This document shows positions 17,322 through 26,495 of a stretch of 34,445 nt of DNA, piece after piece; within the stretch, counting starts at the first letter, position 1; each line of letters opens with the position of its first letter. A program made the position numbers and the translations under genes. This DNA comes from Paracoccaceae bacterium (lineage in GTDB: Bacteria; Pseudomonadota; Alphaproteobacteria; Rhodobacterales; Rhodobacteraceae), in NCBI GenBank assembly GCA_007134865.1, contig SLJW01000230.1, positions 1 through 34,445 on the forward strand, written 5' to 3'. The notes under the pieces are model-generated. The model saw only the letters and a program-made list of their open reading frames with translations, searched no databases and was not told where the DNA came from.

Positions 17322-17638
17322 GGTGCTCTTCCTGTTTTGGTGCCGGGCAACGTGGTGTGTCTGAGCAGCCGCATTTCCTCCGATGGCTATAGTCGTCCCA
17401 AAGATCAGTTGTTTCCGTCGTGCATGTAGGAAAGAATTCTCGCTGACACAGTCGCACTGACCATAATCCATGTCGTGACTGAGTGCTAAGTTTACCTTAC
17501 GGCAATTTGAGCGATTTTCAACCACAAGGTGACATTCCGATTCGCAAGCGGGCATTCGCTCTTGTCGCTCGTGTGCGAACCAATATTGTGCGCAACGGTA
17601 CACAGCCAATGATGCGACAATCGAGGGAGGGAGAGCAG
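17322..17638. other. Divergent intergenic region between luxR and glcB
   Basis: These 317 bases must hold the promoters of luxR (minus) and glcB (plus). They are less GC-rich than the genes around them. I see no convincing lux box, long palindrome or riboswitch. The inverted words TTCGCA and TGCGAA flank a 29-base stretch near 17540-17580, which is weak evidence for anything. ORF-track extensions of both genes into this region lack ribosome-binding sites. Confidence 0.6.
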
Positions 17639-19786
17639 ATGCAGGAGATGGTGGCGCGCAGCGGACTACAGGTCTCAAGCCAACTTTGCAGTTTTGTCGA
17701 AGATCGGGTGCTGCCCGGAACGGGTTTGGATGCGCCGCAATTCTGGGACCGGTTCGCCGCGCTGATTGCCGACCTGACCCCCAGGAACCGCGCCCTGCTG
17801 GAAAAGCGCGCCGAATTGCAGGCCAATATCGACGCCTGGCATCTGGCGCGGCGCAATCAGGTGCATGACCGCGACGGCTACAAGGGTTTTCTGGAAAAGA
17901 TCGGCTATCTGCTGCCCGAGGTTGCGCCCTTTCAGATCGACACCACAGGCGTGGACCCCGAGATTGCCGAGGTAGCAGGCCCGCAGCTTGTCGTGCCGGT
18001 CACCAATGCCCGCTATGCGCTGAATGCCGCCAATGCGCGCTGGGGTAGCCTCTATGATGCGCTCTACGGCACCGATGCGATGGGCACGCCACCACCCTCG
18101 GGCGGCTATGAGCAGGGGCACGGCGCGCGGGTGATCGCGCGGGTGCGGGTGTTTCTGGACGCAGCCTTTCCGCTGGCCGGGCATTCCCACGCTGATGCGC
18201 GGCTCTATCACGTCAAGGGCGGCGCCCTGCTGGTCGATGGCAAACCACTGGAGGAACCCGGCAAGTTCGCAGGCTACCGCGGCGATCCGCGCGCGCCCGA
18301 TGCGGTCTATCTGGTCAATAACGGGTTGCATGTGGAGCTTGTCTTCAACCGCGCGCATCTGATCGGAGGGCGCGATCAGGCCTGTCTTGCCGATGTCCGG
18401 ATCGAGTCCGCGCTTTCAGCGATCATGGATTGCGAGGATTCGGTCGCCTGCGTCGATGCCGAGGACAAGGTGCAGGCCTATGCCAACTGGCTGGGTCTGA
18501 TGAAAGGCGATCTGAGCGCGGAGCTGGAAAAGGGCGGCAAGACCCTGACCCGCCGTCTCAACCCCGATATCGAGATCACCGCCCCCGATGGCAGCACGAA
18601 GAGTCTCAAGGGCCGCGCGCTGTTATGGGTGCGCAATGTGGGCCACCTGATGACCAACCCCGCGATCCTTGATGCGCAGGGCAATGAGGTCTTCGAGGGG
18701 CTTATGGATGCGGTCATCACCACCGCCTGCGCGCTGCACGATCTGCGCAAGACGGACGGCCCGCGCAACTCGGAACATGGCTCGGTCTATATCGTCAAAC
18801 CCAAGATGCATGGCCCCGAGGAAGTGGCCTTTGCGGACATGGTTTTCGCGCGGGTCGAGGCGCTGTTCGGCCTGACGCCGGGCACGATCAAGATGGGCGT
18901 GATGGACGAAGAGCGCCGCACCTCGGTCAACCTGCAGCAATGCATCCACGCCGCCCGCCACCGGATCGCCTTCATCAACACGGGCTTTCTCGACCGCACC
19001 GGCGATGAGATCCACACGAGCATGGAAGCCGGCCCCTTCTCGCGCAAGGATTTCATCAAGCGCAAGGGCTGGATCAAAGCCTATGAGGATCGCAATGTCG
19101 ATATCGGGCTGGAATGCGGGCTGATGGGGCGGGCGCAGATCGGCAAGGGCATGTGGGCCATGCCCGACCAGATGGCCGCGATGCTGGAAGCCAAGATCGA
19201 ACACCCGAAAGCGGGCGCGAATACCGCCTGGGTCCCCTCGCCCACCGCCGCCACGCTGCACGCGCTGCATTACCATCAGGTCAATGTCCGCGCCGTGCAG
19301 GATAGGCTCGCGAATGGGGGACGCCGCGCGCATGTCGAAGCGCTGCTGGAAATCCCGCTGGCGAGTTTCCGCAAATGGACCAAGGACCAGATCATCCGCG
19401 AGGTCGAGAACAATGCCCAGGGCATTCTCGGCTATGTCGTGCGCTGGGTCGATCAGGGGGTGGGCTGTTCCAAGGTGCCCGACATCAATGATGTCGGCCT
19501 GATGGAGGACCGCGCCACCTGCCGCATCTCCAGCCAGCATATCGCCAACTGGCTGCATCATGGCGTGGTGTCAGAGGCAGAGGTGATGGATGCCATGCGC
19601 CGCATGGCCGAAGTGGTGGACCGCCAGAACGCAGACGACCCGGCCTATCGGCCCATGGCGCCGGCTTTCGACGGCGAGGCGTTCCTTGCCGCCTGCGATC
19701 TGGTGTTCAAGGGCCGCGAACAGCCCTCGGGCTATACCGAGCCAGTGCTGCACGCGCGGCGGCTGGCGGTGAAGGCGGCTGGTTAG
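17639..19786 (+). CDS. glcB: Malate synthase G
   Basis: This cytosolic enzyme condenses glyoxylate with acetyl-CoA to form malate. The 715-residue length marks the G isoform (about 720), not the shorter A isoform. Family segments seen in order are [67 protein letters not shown] and [22 protein letters not shown]. The ATG at 17639 was chosen because GGGAGGGAGAG precedes it; another ATG lies three codons later. The product would consume glyoxylate arising from glycolate or from acetyl-CoA assimilation, a route that also produces propionyl-CoA. The DUF3291 gene follows after 7 bases. Confidence 0.96.
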   Translation: MQEMVARSGLQVSSQLCSFVEDRVLPGTGLDAPQFWDRFAALIADLTPRNRALLEKRAELQANIDAWHLARRNQVHDRDGYKGFLEKIGYLLPEVAPFQIDTTGVDPEIAEVAGPQLVVPVTNARYALNAANARWGSLYDALYGTDAMGTPPPSGGYEQGHGARVIARVRVFLDAAFPLAGHSHADARLYHVKGGALLVDGKPLEEPGKFAGYRGDPRAPDAVYLVNNGLHVELVFNRAHLIGGRDQACLADVRIESALSAIMDCEDSVACVDAEDKVQAYANWLGLMKGDLSAELEKGGKTLTRRLNPDIEITAPDGSTKSLKGRALLWVRNVGHLMTNPAILDAQGNEVFEGLMDAVITTACALHDLRKTDGPRNSEHGSVYIVKPKMHGPEEVAFADMVFARVEALFGLTPGTIKMGVMDEERRTSVNLQQCIHAARHRIAFINTGFLDRTGDEIHTSMEAGPFSRKDFIKRKGWIKAYEDRNVDIGLECGLMGRAQIGKGMWAMPDQMAAMLEAKIEHPKAGANTAWVPSPTAATLHALHYHQVNVRAVQDRLANGGRRAHVEALLEIPLASFRKWTKDQIIREVENNAQGILGYVVRWVDQGVGCSKVPDINDVGLMEDRATCRISSQHIANWLHHGVVSEAEVMDAMRRMAEVVDRQNADDPAYRPMAPAFDGEAFLAACDLVFKGREQPSGYTEPVLHARRLAVKAAG

Positions 19787-19793
19787 GAGCGAT

Positions 19794-20324
19794 ATGCCTC
19801 TGGCCCTCTACACATTCGGCATGTTCGTGAGACCGGCGGAAGACCCTGCAAATGCTGGCTTTCACGCGCTCAATGACCCGGTCCTGCAGGAGGTCGATTG
19901 CGCAGAGGGGCTGATTGCGCGGTCTGGGTATGAATCTGACGCCGATGGCAGTTCATGGGGCCAGGAAGTCCATCCACGCTTTTATATCGAGCGCGGCGAC
20001 GGTTGGTCACCGGCCACCTTGTCGCTCTGGACCGATCTGGAAGCGCTCTTCGCCTTCACCTATTCCGGGTTGCATGCAAGCGCGCTCCGGCGTGGTCGTG
20101 AGTGGTTCCAAAAACCGGACTGGCCGCCCCTTGTGCTGTGGTGGCATCAGGGGGAGGGTCATCCGACATGGGCCGAGGGCGTCAGGCATCACGAATATCT
20201 CCATGATCACGGCCCCACGCCGCATGCCTTCACCTTCAAGTCGCCGTTTGACCTCAGCGGTGCTCCGACACGGCTGGACAAGGCCCGCGTGCAGAAGCTG
20301 CGCCTGTGTAGGGACTCCATGTGA
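19794..20324 (+). CDS. DUF3291-family protein
   Basis: The 176-residue protein starts LALYTFGMFVRP and has WSPATLSLWTDLEALFAFTYSGLHASAL and PLVLWWHQGEGHPTWAEGVRHHEYLHDHGPTPHAF. This pattern of a small aromatic- and His-rich dimeric alpha/beta barrel fits DUF3291, which resembles monooxygenase-type ferredoxin-like folds. No reaction is known. The ribosome-binding site AGGAG overlaps the glcB stop, so the gene is almost certainly expressed with glcB. A strong terminator follows. Confidence 0.85.
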   Translation: MPLALYTFGMFVRPAEDPANAGFHALNDPVLQEVDCAEGLIARSGYESDADGSSWGQEVHPRFYIERGDGWSPATLSLWTDLEALFAFTYSGLHASALRRGREWFQKPDWPPLVLWWHQGEGHPTWAEGVRHHEYLHDHGPTPHAFTFKSPFDLSGAPTRLDKARVQKLRLCRDSM

Positions 20325-20396
20325 CGCCGGACACCTTCTGTATCATCGCGGATTGAGCAACCTGCCAGGATCGCCTCCTACGCCGCGTTCAACGGA

Positions 20397-20424
20397 AAAG
20401 CCCCGGCCTTGCGGCCGGGGCTTT
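20397..20424. terminator. Strong bidirectional terminator
   Basis: AAAGCCCCGGCC and GGCCGGGGCTTT form a 12-bp perfect stem with a TTGC loop. A/T-rich flanks lie on both sides. It lies between the convergent DUF3291 and pntB genes and should terminate both transcripts. Confidence 0.9.
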
Positions 20425-20445
20425 GCTTTGTGTTATGCGTAAGTC

Positions 20446-21948
20446 TCAATCGATCATCGGCAGCAGGCTGTCCACCGAGGCTTTCGCGTCGCCATAGAAC
20501 ATCCGCGTGTTCTCCTTGTAGAAGAGCGGGTTCTCGATGCCGGAATACCCGGTCCCCTGCCCGCGTTTGGACACGAAGACCTGTTTCGCCTTCCAGACCT
20601 CCAGCACCGGCATCCCGGCGATGGGGGAGTTGGGGTCATCCTGCGCCGCCGGGTTCACGATGTCATTCGAGCCGATGACGATCACCACATCCGTGTCGGG
20701 GAAATCCTCGTTGATCTCGTCCATCTCCAGCACGATGTCATAGGGCACCTTGGCCTCGGCCAAGAGCACGTTCATATGCCCCGGCAGACGCCCCGCCACG
20801 GGGTGAATGGCGAAGCGGACAGTCTTGCCCTTGGCGCGCAGCTTGCGGGTGAGTTCGCTGACACTTTGCTGCGCCTGCGCCACCGCCATCCCGTAACCCG
20901 GCACGATGATCACGCTGTCAGCCTCGTTCAGCGCTGTGGCCACACCATCGGCATTGATCGCCACCTGCTCGCCCTCGACCTCCATCGCCGGGCCGGACGT
21001 GCCGCCGAAGCCACCCAGAATAACGCTGATGAAGCTGCGGTTCATGGCCTTGCACATGATGTAGGACAGGATCGCCCCCGAAGCACCGACCAGCGCCCCG
21101 ACCACGATCAGCAACTCATTACCCAGCGAGAAGCCGATGGCCGCCGCCGCCCAGCCCGAATAGGAGTTGAGCATCGACACCACCACCGGCATATCGGCCC
21201 CGCCAATGCCCATGATCAGGTGATAGCCGATAAACAGCGCCAGCGCCGTCAGCACAAGTAGCATGAAGATCGACGCACCAGCGCTATCGGCATAGGCCAG
21301 ATAGAGCCCGGCAAAGACCACCGAGGCAATCGCCGCACCGGCATTGAGCATATGCCCGCCCGGCAGTTTCTTGGCCGCCGTGTCGACCCGGCCCGCGAGC
21401 TTTCCATAGGCGATGATCGAGCCGGTAAAGGTGACAGCGCCGATCCAGATGCCGATCATCAGCTCCACCCGCAGGATGGTGATCTCGACGGCGGTTTTCT
21501 TGCCGATGATGGCCGCGAAATTGGTGAGCCCCAGCCAGAGGTCATAGGCCGCCACCGACATCAGCCCCTCGGGCTGCGGGAAGGGCAGCCCCTCGGCAGT
21601 GAAGGCCTCGGCCACGCGCCCGATCTCGAAATGCGCGTTGAAACCCACCAGCACGGCGGCAAGACCCACGAGGCTGTGCATGAAAGCCACCAGCTCGGGC
21701 ATCTGCGTCATCTGCACGCGGGTGGCCAGTTGCCAGCCGATGACAGCACCGATGGCGATGAGGATCAGCGTAAGCCCCCAGAGCCCCGAGCCCGGGCCGA
21801 CCAGCATCGCGAGCACGGCAACGGCCATGCCCACAATGCCGTACCAGATCGCGCGCTTGGCGCTTTCCTGCCCCGAAAGCCCACCCAGCGAGAGGACGAA
21901 GAGAACCGTGACGACCGCATAGGCCGCGACTGTGAAACCGAAATCCAT
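20446..21948 (-). CDS. pntB: NAD(P) transhydrogenase beta subunit
   Basis: PntB, with PntA, uses the proton gradient to reduce NADP+ with NADH. The 500-residue protein begins with about nine membrane helices (proton channel domain II) and ends with the NADP(H)-binding domain III. That domain is marked by [37 protein letters not shown], and [22 protein letters not shown] precedes the ATG. It starts 20 bases after pntA ends, so the two form an operon, and it is followed by the bidirectional terminator. It would supply NADPH for biosynthesis. Confidence 0.97.
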   Translation of the reverse strand: MDFGFTVAAYAVVTVLFVLSLGGLSGQESAKRAIWYGIVGMAVAVLAMLVGPGSGLWGLTLILIAIGAVIGWQLATRVQMTQMPELVAFMHSLVGLAAVLVGFNAHFEIGRVAEAFTAEGLPFPQPEGLMSVAAYDLWLGLTNFAAIIGKKTAVEITILRVELMIGIWIGAVTFTGSIIAYGKLAGRVDTAAKKLPGGHMLNAGAAIASVVFAGLYLAYADSAGASIFMLLVLTALALFIGYHLIMGIGGADMPVVVSMLNSYSGWAAAAIGFSLGNELLIVVGALVGASGAILSYIMCKAMNRSFISVILGGFGGTSGPAMEVEGEQVAINADGVATALNEADSVIIVPGYGMAVAQAQQSVSELTRKLRAKGKTVRFAIHPVAGRLPGHMNVLLAEAKVPYDIVLEMDEINEDFPDTDVVIVIGSNDIVNPAAQDDPNSPIAGMPVLEVWKAKQVFVSKRGQGTGYSGIENPLFYKENTRMFYGDAKASVDSLLPMID

Positions 21949-21968
21949 GTTTCTCTACCTCCAGCCGG

Positions 21969-23540
21969 TCAGGATTTCTGGAACATGGCGAGCATGCGCC
22001 GTGTCACGAGGAATCCACCGAAAATATTGATGGCCGCCATCAGAAGCGCCAGCGCGGCAAGCACGGTGATCATGATCGAGGTCGAACCGATCTGGAGCAG
22101 CGCGCCGACGATGATGATCGACGAGATGGCGTTGGTGACAGCCATCAGCGGAGTGTGCAGCGAGTGTGAGACTTTCCAGATCACCTGGAAGCCCACGAAG
22201 ACGGCCAGCACGAAGATGATGAAATTGCGCATGAAGCTTTCGGGGGCGACAAGCCCCACGGAGAGCACGAAGGCCGCGCCGATGCCCAGCAACCCAACCT
22301 GCGTCATCGTCTGCTTGCGGAAGGCCGCGATTTCCTGCGCCCGCTTTTCCTCGGCGGTGAGTTCCTTGACCTTTTCCTTGGGCTTGGCGGCAATCGCCTT
22401 CACCTTGGGCGGCGGTGGTGGGAAGGTGATCTCGCCCGCATGCGTGACCGTCGCGCCGCGGATCACGTCATCTTCCATGTTGTGGTTGATGACGCCGTCC
22501 TTCTCTGGCGTCAGGTCATGGAGCATATGCCGGATATTGGTCGAATAGAGCGAGGAGGATTGCGCCGCCATCCGGCTGGGAAAGTCCGTGTAACCTACTA
22601 TGATTACACCGTTTTCCGTGACAAGGCGTTCATCGGCTACCGTCAGGTCGCAGTTGCCACCCTTCTCGGCGGCCAGATCCACGATCACCGAGCCCGGCTT
22701 CATCATCCGCACCATATCCTCAGTCCAGAGCTTGGGCGCGGGGCGGCCGGGGATCAGCGCGGTCGTGATGACGATATCGACATCGGGGGCCAGTTCGCGG
22801 AACTTCTCGAGCTGCTTCTCGCGGAATTCGGGGCTGGAGGGAGCCGCATACCCGCCGGTCTCGGCGCCATCCGTCGCGGCCTCTTCGAATTCGAGGAAGA
22901 CGAATTCCGCTCCCATCGACTCGATCTGCTCCGAAACCTCGGGGCGCACATCGAAAGCCATGGTGATCGCGCCAAGGCTGACGCTTGTCCCAATCGCCGC
23001 CAGACCCGCGACCCCGGCCCCCACCACCAGCACACGCGCGGGCGGGATCTTGCCCGCTGCCGTCACCTGCCCGGTGAAGAAACGGCCGAAATTGTTGCCC
23101 GCTTCGATCACCGCGCGATAACCGGCGATATTGGCCATGGAGGACAGCGCGTCCATTTTCTGTGCGCGGCTGATCCGTGGCACCATGTCCATCGCGATCA
23201 CTGTGGCGCTGCGCTCCTTCGCGGCCTCCAGCATATCGGCATTCTGGGCCGGCCAGAAGAAGGAAATAAGCGTCTGCCCCTCGCGCAGGCGGGCAATTTC
23301 GTCCATCTCGGGCTCACGCACCTTGATGACAATGTCCACGGCCTCGCTCAGTGCCTTGGCATCGGGCAGGACCGACACGCCTGCAGCCTCGTAAAGCGCA
23401 TCGCTGAACCCGGCGGCCAGTCCGGCCCCGGCCTCGACAAAACACTCATGACCCAGCTTCTGGATTTGCTGCGCACTGTCCGGTGTCAGCGCCACCCGCG
23501 CCTCGCCCGGCTTGATCTCCTTCAACGCCCCGACTTTCAA
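21969..23540 (-). CDS. pntA: NAD(P) transhydrogenase alpha subunit
   Basis: PntA carries the NAD(H)-binding domain I and, in this full-length form, the first membrane helices of domain II. The 523 residues show RVALTPD near the N-terminus, the dinucleotide fold [15 protein letters not shown] (about 170-184), a Pro/Lys linker at about 380-410, and three to four hydrophobic helices from about 415. The start is a TTG at 23540: an in-frame TGA lies 18 bases before it, no ATG or GTG fits, and AGAGGGGG gives a good ribosome-binding site. The single-chain alpha is the E. coli-like layout, unlike the three-gene form of some relatives. Confidence 0.96.
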   Translation of the reverse strand: MKVGALKEIKPGEARVALTPDSAQQIQKLGHECFVEAGAGLAAGFSDALYEAAGVSVLPDAKALSEAVDIVIKVREPEMDEIARLREGQTLISFFWPAQNADMLEAAKERSATVIAMDMVPRISRAQKMDALSSMANIAGYRAVIEAGNNFGRFFTGQVTAAGKIPPARVLVVGAGVAGLAAIGTSVSLGAITMAFDVRPEVSEQIESMGAEFVFLEFEEAATDGAETGGYAAPSSPEFREKQLEKFRELAPDVDIVITTALIPGRPAPKLWTEDMVRMMKPGSVIVDLAAEKGGNCDLTVADERLVTENGVIIVGYTDFPSRMAAQSSSLYSTNIRHMLHDLTPEKDGVINHNMEDDVIRGATVTHAGEITFPPPPPKVKAIAAKPKEKVKELTAEEKRAQEIAAFRKQTMTQVGLLGIGAAFVLSVGLVAPESFMRNFIIFVLAVFVGFQVIWKVSHSLHTPLMAVTNAISSIIIVGALLQIGSTSIMITVLAALALLMAAINIFGGFLVTRRMLAMFQKS

Positions 23541-23739
23541 GTGCGGTCCCCCTCTGGTTCAGGTTGCATTCGGCCCATGCGCGGGCACGGAGTTTTTGAT
23601 CGCGCGTCTCCTTACCTCGCGCAAGATTGTTTCACAAGTCGCCAAAAGGGCGAGAAGCGCGGCGAATTGACATTGATCCCGGGGCATGAGCGCTTTGCGC
23701 ACCTGACAGGCATAAAGCCGGGACGGAGGCAGGTCGCGC

Positions 23740-24183
23740 TCAGAGCCAACGCCGCGTTCGGGCGAAATAGGCTTCGGCCTCTCGCCCGAACGCGGCGCGC
23801 AGGCGGGCCTCTTCGGGCAGGATGAACCGCCGCGTCAGCACCCATGCCAGCACGGGCACCAGCACCAACCCCGACAGCGCGCCCCAGCTCAGCGCGAGCC
23901 CGCCAAGGATCAGCAGGTCGGCCAGATAGATCGGATTGCGCGAGAAACGATAAAGCCCCGTCGTGATCAGCCGCGACGGCACCTGATGCGGTACGATGGT
24001 CGAGCGCGCGCGCAGGAAGGACAGCGCCGACACCCCCAGTATCGCAAGCCCCGCCCAGAACAGCGTATCGCCTGTCAGCCGCAGCCACGCCATGTCGTGA
24101 AACGACCCCAAGGCGCTGGTCTCGGCCCTGGCGACGGCCAGCGCAGTCAACAGCCAGACCGGTGGATAATCGAGCCAGCTCAT
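23740..24183 (-). CDS. Isoprenylcysteine/phospholipid methyltransferase-like membrane protein
   Basis: The 147-residue protein has about four membrane segments and the ICMT/PEMT-type C-terminal signature RLITTGLYRFSRNPIYLADLLI, then EEARLRAAFGREAEAYFARTRRWL. In this family the RNP and the late Glu/Tyr residues bind S-adenosylmethionine at the membrane face. The substrate is unknown; bacterial members often act on lipids or small molecules. The ATG at 24183 was chosen because CGGGAG precedes it and MSWLDYPP is a normal beginning. It lies 199 bases before pntA on the same strand, without evident coupling. Confidence 0.83.
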   Translation of the reverse strand: MSWLDYPPVWLLTALAVARAETSALGSFHDMAWLRLTGDTLFWAGLAILGVSALSFLRARSTIVPHQVPSRLITTGLYRFSRNPIYLADLLILGGLALSWGALSGLVLVPVLAWVLTRRFILPEEARLRAAFGREAEAYFARTRRWL

Positions 24184-24396
24184 CACTCCCGAGGCGCGTT
24201 CCAGGCGACCAGCCCTCCCTGCAAAACCGACACGTCCAAGCACCCCGGCCCAGCCCGCGCGATCCGCGCGGCCTGCCTGAGAAGCGCCCATGTGCTGCAA
24301 TAGACCACGCTCCAGCGCAGCGCAATGAACAGACCACGCGTGACGCTCCGCAAAGCCACAGCACGTGTCCCGTCACCAGAATTATATTCAACTGTT

Positions 24397-24411
24397 TGCA
24401 TATGATATGCA
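24397..24411. promoter_or_regulatory. Perfect 15-bp palindrome upstream of kynU
   Basis: TGCATATGATATGCA is perfectly symmetrical around a central G and lies in an AT-rich island 70 bases before the kynU ATG. It also contains TATGAT, a good -10-like hexamer, so a bound protein could block or shape the promoter. Such short symmetric sites suit GntR- or Lrp-type regulators. No regulator gene is adjacent. Confidence 0.5.
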
Positions 24412-24480
24412 CGCGCATTCTGATGTCTTGACCTTTCATCACGCGCAGGCCACCGATGGCATAACCGACAGGAGGACCCG

Positions 24481-25674
24481 ATGACCGATTTCGCCGCCAC
24501 CCGCGCCATGTTCGACCTGCCCGAGGGCGTGATCTATCTGGACGGCAATTCGTTAGGCCCCCTGCCGCGCGGCGTTGCCGAACGGGTCGCCTTGGCCATC
24601 ACCGACGAGTGGGGCCAGATGCTGATCACCGGCTGGAACAAGGCCGGGTGGATGGACCTGCCCGCGCGGGTGGGCGACCGCGTCGGTCGGCTGATCGGAG
24701 CCACGCCCGGCACAGTGACCATGGGCGACACGCTCTCGATCAAGGTCTATCAGGCGCTGGCCTCGGCGCTGGAATTGCGCCCTGATCGGCGCGTGATCCT
24801 GTCGGACACGGGGAATTTCCCGTCTGATCTCTACATGGCCGACGGCCTCTGCCGCACGCTGGGGCCGGATTACGCACTGAAAACCGTGGCCCCGGAAGAG
24901 GTCGAGGGTGCGATTGACGCGAGCGTTGCCGTGCTGATGATCACCGAAGTCGATTACCGTACCGGCCGCAAGCACGACATGGCCCGCCTGATCGCCAAGG
25001 CGCATACGGCCGGCGCGCTGGTGGTCTGGGATCTGGCGCATTCGGCCGGCGCAATCCCGGTCGATGTGACCGGCGCGGATACCGATTTCGCCGTCGGCTG
25101 CAGCTACAAATACCTCAATTCCGGCCCCGGCGGCCCGGCCTTCATCTATGTCGCTCCGCGACTGGCCGAGGCCGCCCGCCCTGCCCTTTCGGGCTGGCTG
25201 GGGCACGAGGCGCCCTTTGCCTTTGACCTTGACTATCGCCCCGGTCGCGGGGTCGAGCGGATGCGCGTCGGCACACCGCCGATCCTGCAACTCGCCGCGC
25301 TCGATGCCGCGCTCGATGTCTGGGAGGGTGTGGACATGCAGGACCTGCGCGCCCGCTCGCTGGAGTTGCAGGCGCAGTTTATCGCGCTGGTCGAGGAAGG
25401 ATGCCCCGATCTGACCCTCGCCTCGCCACGCGATCCCGAAATCCGCGGCAGTCAGGTCAGTTGCCGCCACGAACACGGCTATGCCATCATTCAGGCGCTC
25501 ATCGCCGAAGGTGTCATCGGCGATTTCCGCGCCCCCGACATCCTGCGCTTCGGCTTCACGCCGCTTTATCTCTCGCCCGAGGATGTCGAGCGCGCGGCGC
25601 AGATCCTGTGTGCGATCATGGCCGAGCGTCGCTGGGACAAGCCCGAATTTCATGCACGCGCGAAAGTGACCTGA
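24481..25674 (+). CDS. kynU: Kynureninase
   Basis: This PLP enzyme cleaves L-kynurenine to anthranilate and alanine in tryptophan breakdown. The 397 residues show IYLDGNSLGPLPRG near the N-terminus, SDTGNFPSDLYMADGL, VVWDLAHSAGAIPVDV and the PLP-binding lysine Lys210 in VGCSYKYLNSGPGGPAF. AGGAGG precedes the ATG. The other kynurenine pathway genes (dioxygenase, formamidase) are not in this window, so the gene seems to stand alone with its own regulated promoter. Confidence 0.95.
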   Translation: MTDFAATRAMFDLPEGVIYLDGNSLGPLPRGVAERVALAITDEWGQMLITGWNKAGWMDLPARVGDRVGRLIGATPGTVTMGDTLSIKVYQALASALELRPDRRVILSDTGNFPSDLYMADGLCRTLGPDYALKTVAPEEVEGAIDASVAVLMITEVDYRTGRKHDMARLIAKAHTAGALVVWDLAHSAGAIPVDVTGADTDFAVGCSYKYLNSGPGGPAFIYVAPRLAEAARPALSGWLGHEAPFAFDLDYRPGRGVERMRVGTPPILQLAALDAALDVWEGVDMQDLRARSLELQAQFIALVEEGCPDLTLASPRDPEIRGSQVSCRHEHGYAIIQALIAEGVIGDFRAPDILRFGFTPLYLSPEDVERAAQILCAIMAERRWDKPEFHARAKVT

Positions 25675-25703
25675 TACCCCGTTTTTTCAACAGGTTAGCT
25701 TAG

Positions 25704-25729
25704 AGGGGGCCGCCCCTGCGGAGCGGCTC
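25704..25729. repeat. GC-rich hairpin after kynU
   Basis: AGGGG and CCCCT pair around GCCG. Alternatively GCCGC (25709-25713) pairs with GCGGC (25723-25727). The start (GAGGGGGCCGCCC) resembles that of the element at 2830. A T6 run lies before, not after, the hairpin on the plus strand, so it is not a classical kynU terminator. Confidence 0.3.
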
Positions 25730-25801
25730 GACACAACCGCTTACCAAATCTCAATCAGAATCAGGCTTTCTGCACCTGTCTCGACAGAATGTGAGGTGCG
25801 G

Positions 25802-26491
25802 ATGTCTGATCACTCCCGGCCCGGCAGCCGCAAGGCGCTGCAATGGGGCTGTATCGGCCTTGGTCTGCTGCTGATCACCAGCATCCTGCTCTGGCCGCTT
25901 CTTGCCCGTGCCGCCTCGCCTGCCCGGCTGTGCGAGGCTGCGGCTCAGTTGGCCGCCCAACGCCATGACGTGCCGCTCGACCTGCTGCGCGCTATCGCAC
26001 TGGCCGAAACCGGGCTGCGACGGGGCGGGCAGATCACCCCATGGCCCTGGGCCGTGCATGCCGAAGGGCGCGGGCACTGGCCCGCCACGCGCGCCGAGGC
26101 GCTGGCCCTCGTCCGCGCCGCGCAGGCGCGCGGGGTGCGCAATATCGACCTCGGTTGCTTCCAGATCAACCTGCACTGGCATGGCATCCGCTTCGCCTCG
26201 CTCAAGGACATGATCGACCCCGACCGCAACGCCGATTTCGCAGCCCGCCTGCTCAGACAGCACAAGGCGCGACTCGGATCATGGGAGGCCGCGATCGGCG
26301 CCTATCACTCCGCAACCCCTGACCTGGCCGCGCGCTACCGCGCGCGTGTGGCGCAATATCGAACCAAATCCGAGCCCGCGCCCCATCTCGCCGCGCTGCA
26401 GCCCAACAGCCCTGCGCGGTTGGGCGCGCTGCACCCGACAACCCTCTCGGGCGCGCGGATGCGGCTGATCGATCTGGACGCGGGGCAGTGA
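25802..26491 (+). CDS. Lytic transglycosylase-like protein of the flagellar cluster
   Basis: The 229-residue protein has one hydrophobic segment at about 13-38 (signal or anchor), then an SLT-type domain with the catalytic Glu69 in AIALAETGLRRGG and the motif LGCFQINLHWH near 117-127, followed by a YHSATPDLAARYRARV region. It should cut peptidoglycan in the periplasm, probably making room for the flagellar rod, as inferred from its position four bases before flhA. The ATG at 25802 is preferred to the GTG two codons earlier because GAGGTG lies before it. The C-terminal 40 residues are outside the domain. Confidence 0.85.
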   Translation: MSDHSRPGSRKALQWGCIGLGLLLITSILLWPLLARAASPARLCEAAAQLAAQRHDVPLDLLRAIALAETGLRRGGQITPWPWAVHAEGRGHWPATRAEALALVRAAQARGVRNIDLGCFQINLHWHGIRFASLKDMIDPDRNADFAARLLRQHKARLGSWEAAIGAYHSATPDLAARYRARVAQYRTKSEPAPHLAALQPNSPARLGALHPTTLSGARMRLIDLDAGQ

Positions 26492-26495
26492 GCGC

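Noticed and set aside
17322-17638. lux box upstream of glcB or luxR
   Set aside because: Only 4-6 base inverted words were found, at spacings expected by chance.
23541-23739. Sigma-70-like promoter TTGTGA-17-TAAGGA for pntA
   Set aside because: Spacing is right but the -10 hexamer matches poorly, so it was not annotated.
21352-23825. Plus-strand ORFs of 398 and 461 residues opposite pntB/pntA
   Set aside because: Both are mirror frames of well-recognised transhydrogenase genes and have low-complexity charged composition.
24553-25653. 366-residue minus-strand ORF opposite kynU
   Set aside because: Antisense shadow of a gene with intact PLP motifs and a strong ribosome site.
25675-25801. CtrA-type site (TTAA-N7-TTAA) before the flagellar transglycosylase
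   Set aside because: Words such as TTAGCTTAG and CTTACC occur, but no pair of TTAA half-sites at the right spacing is present.
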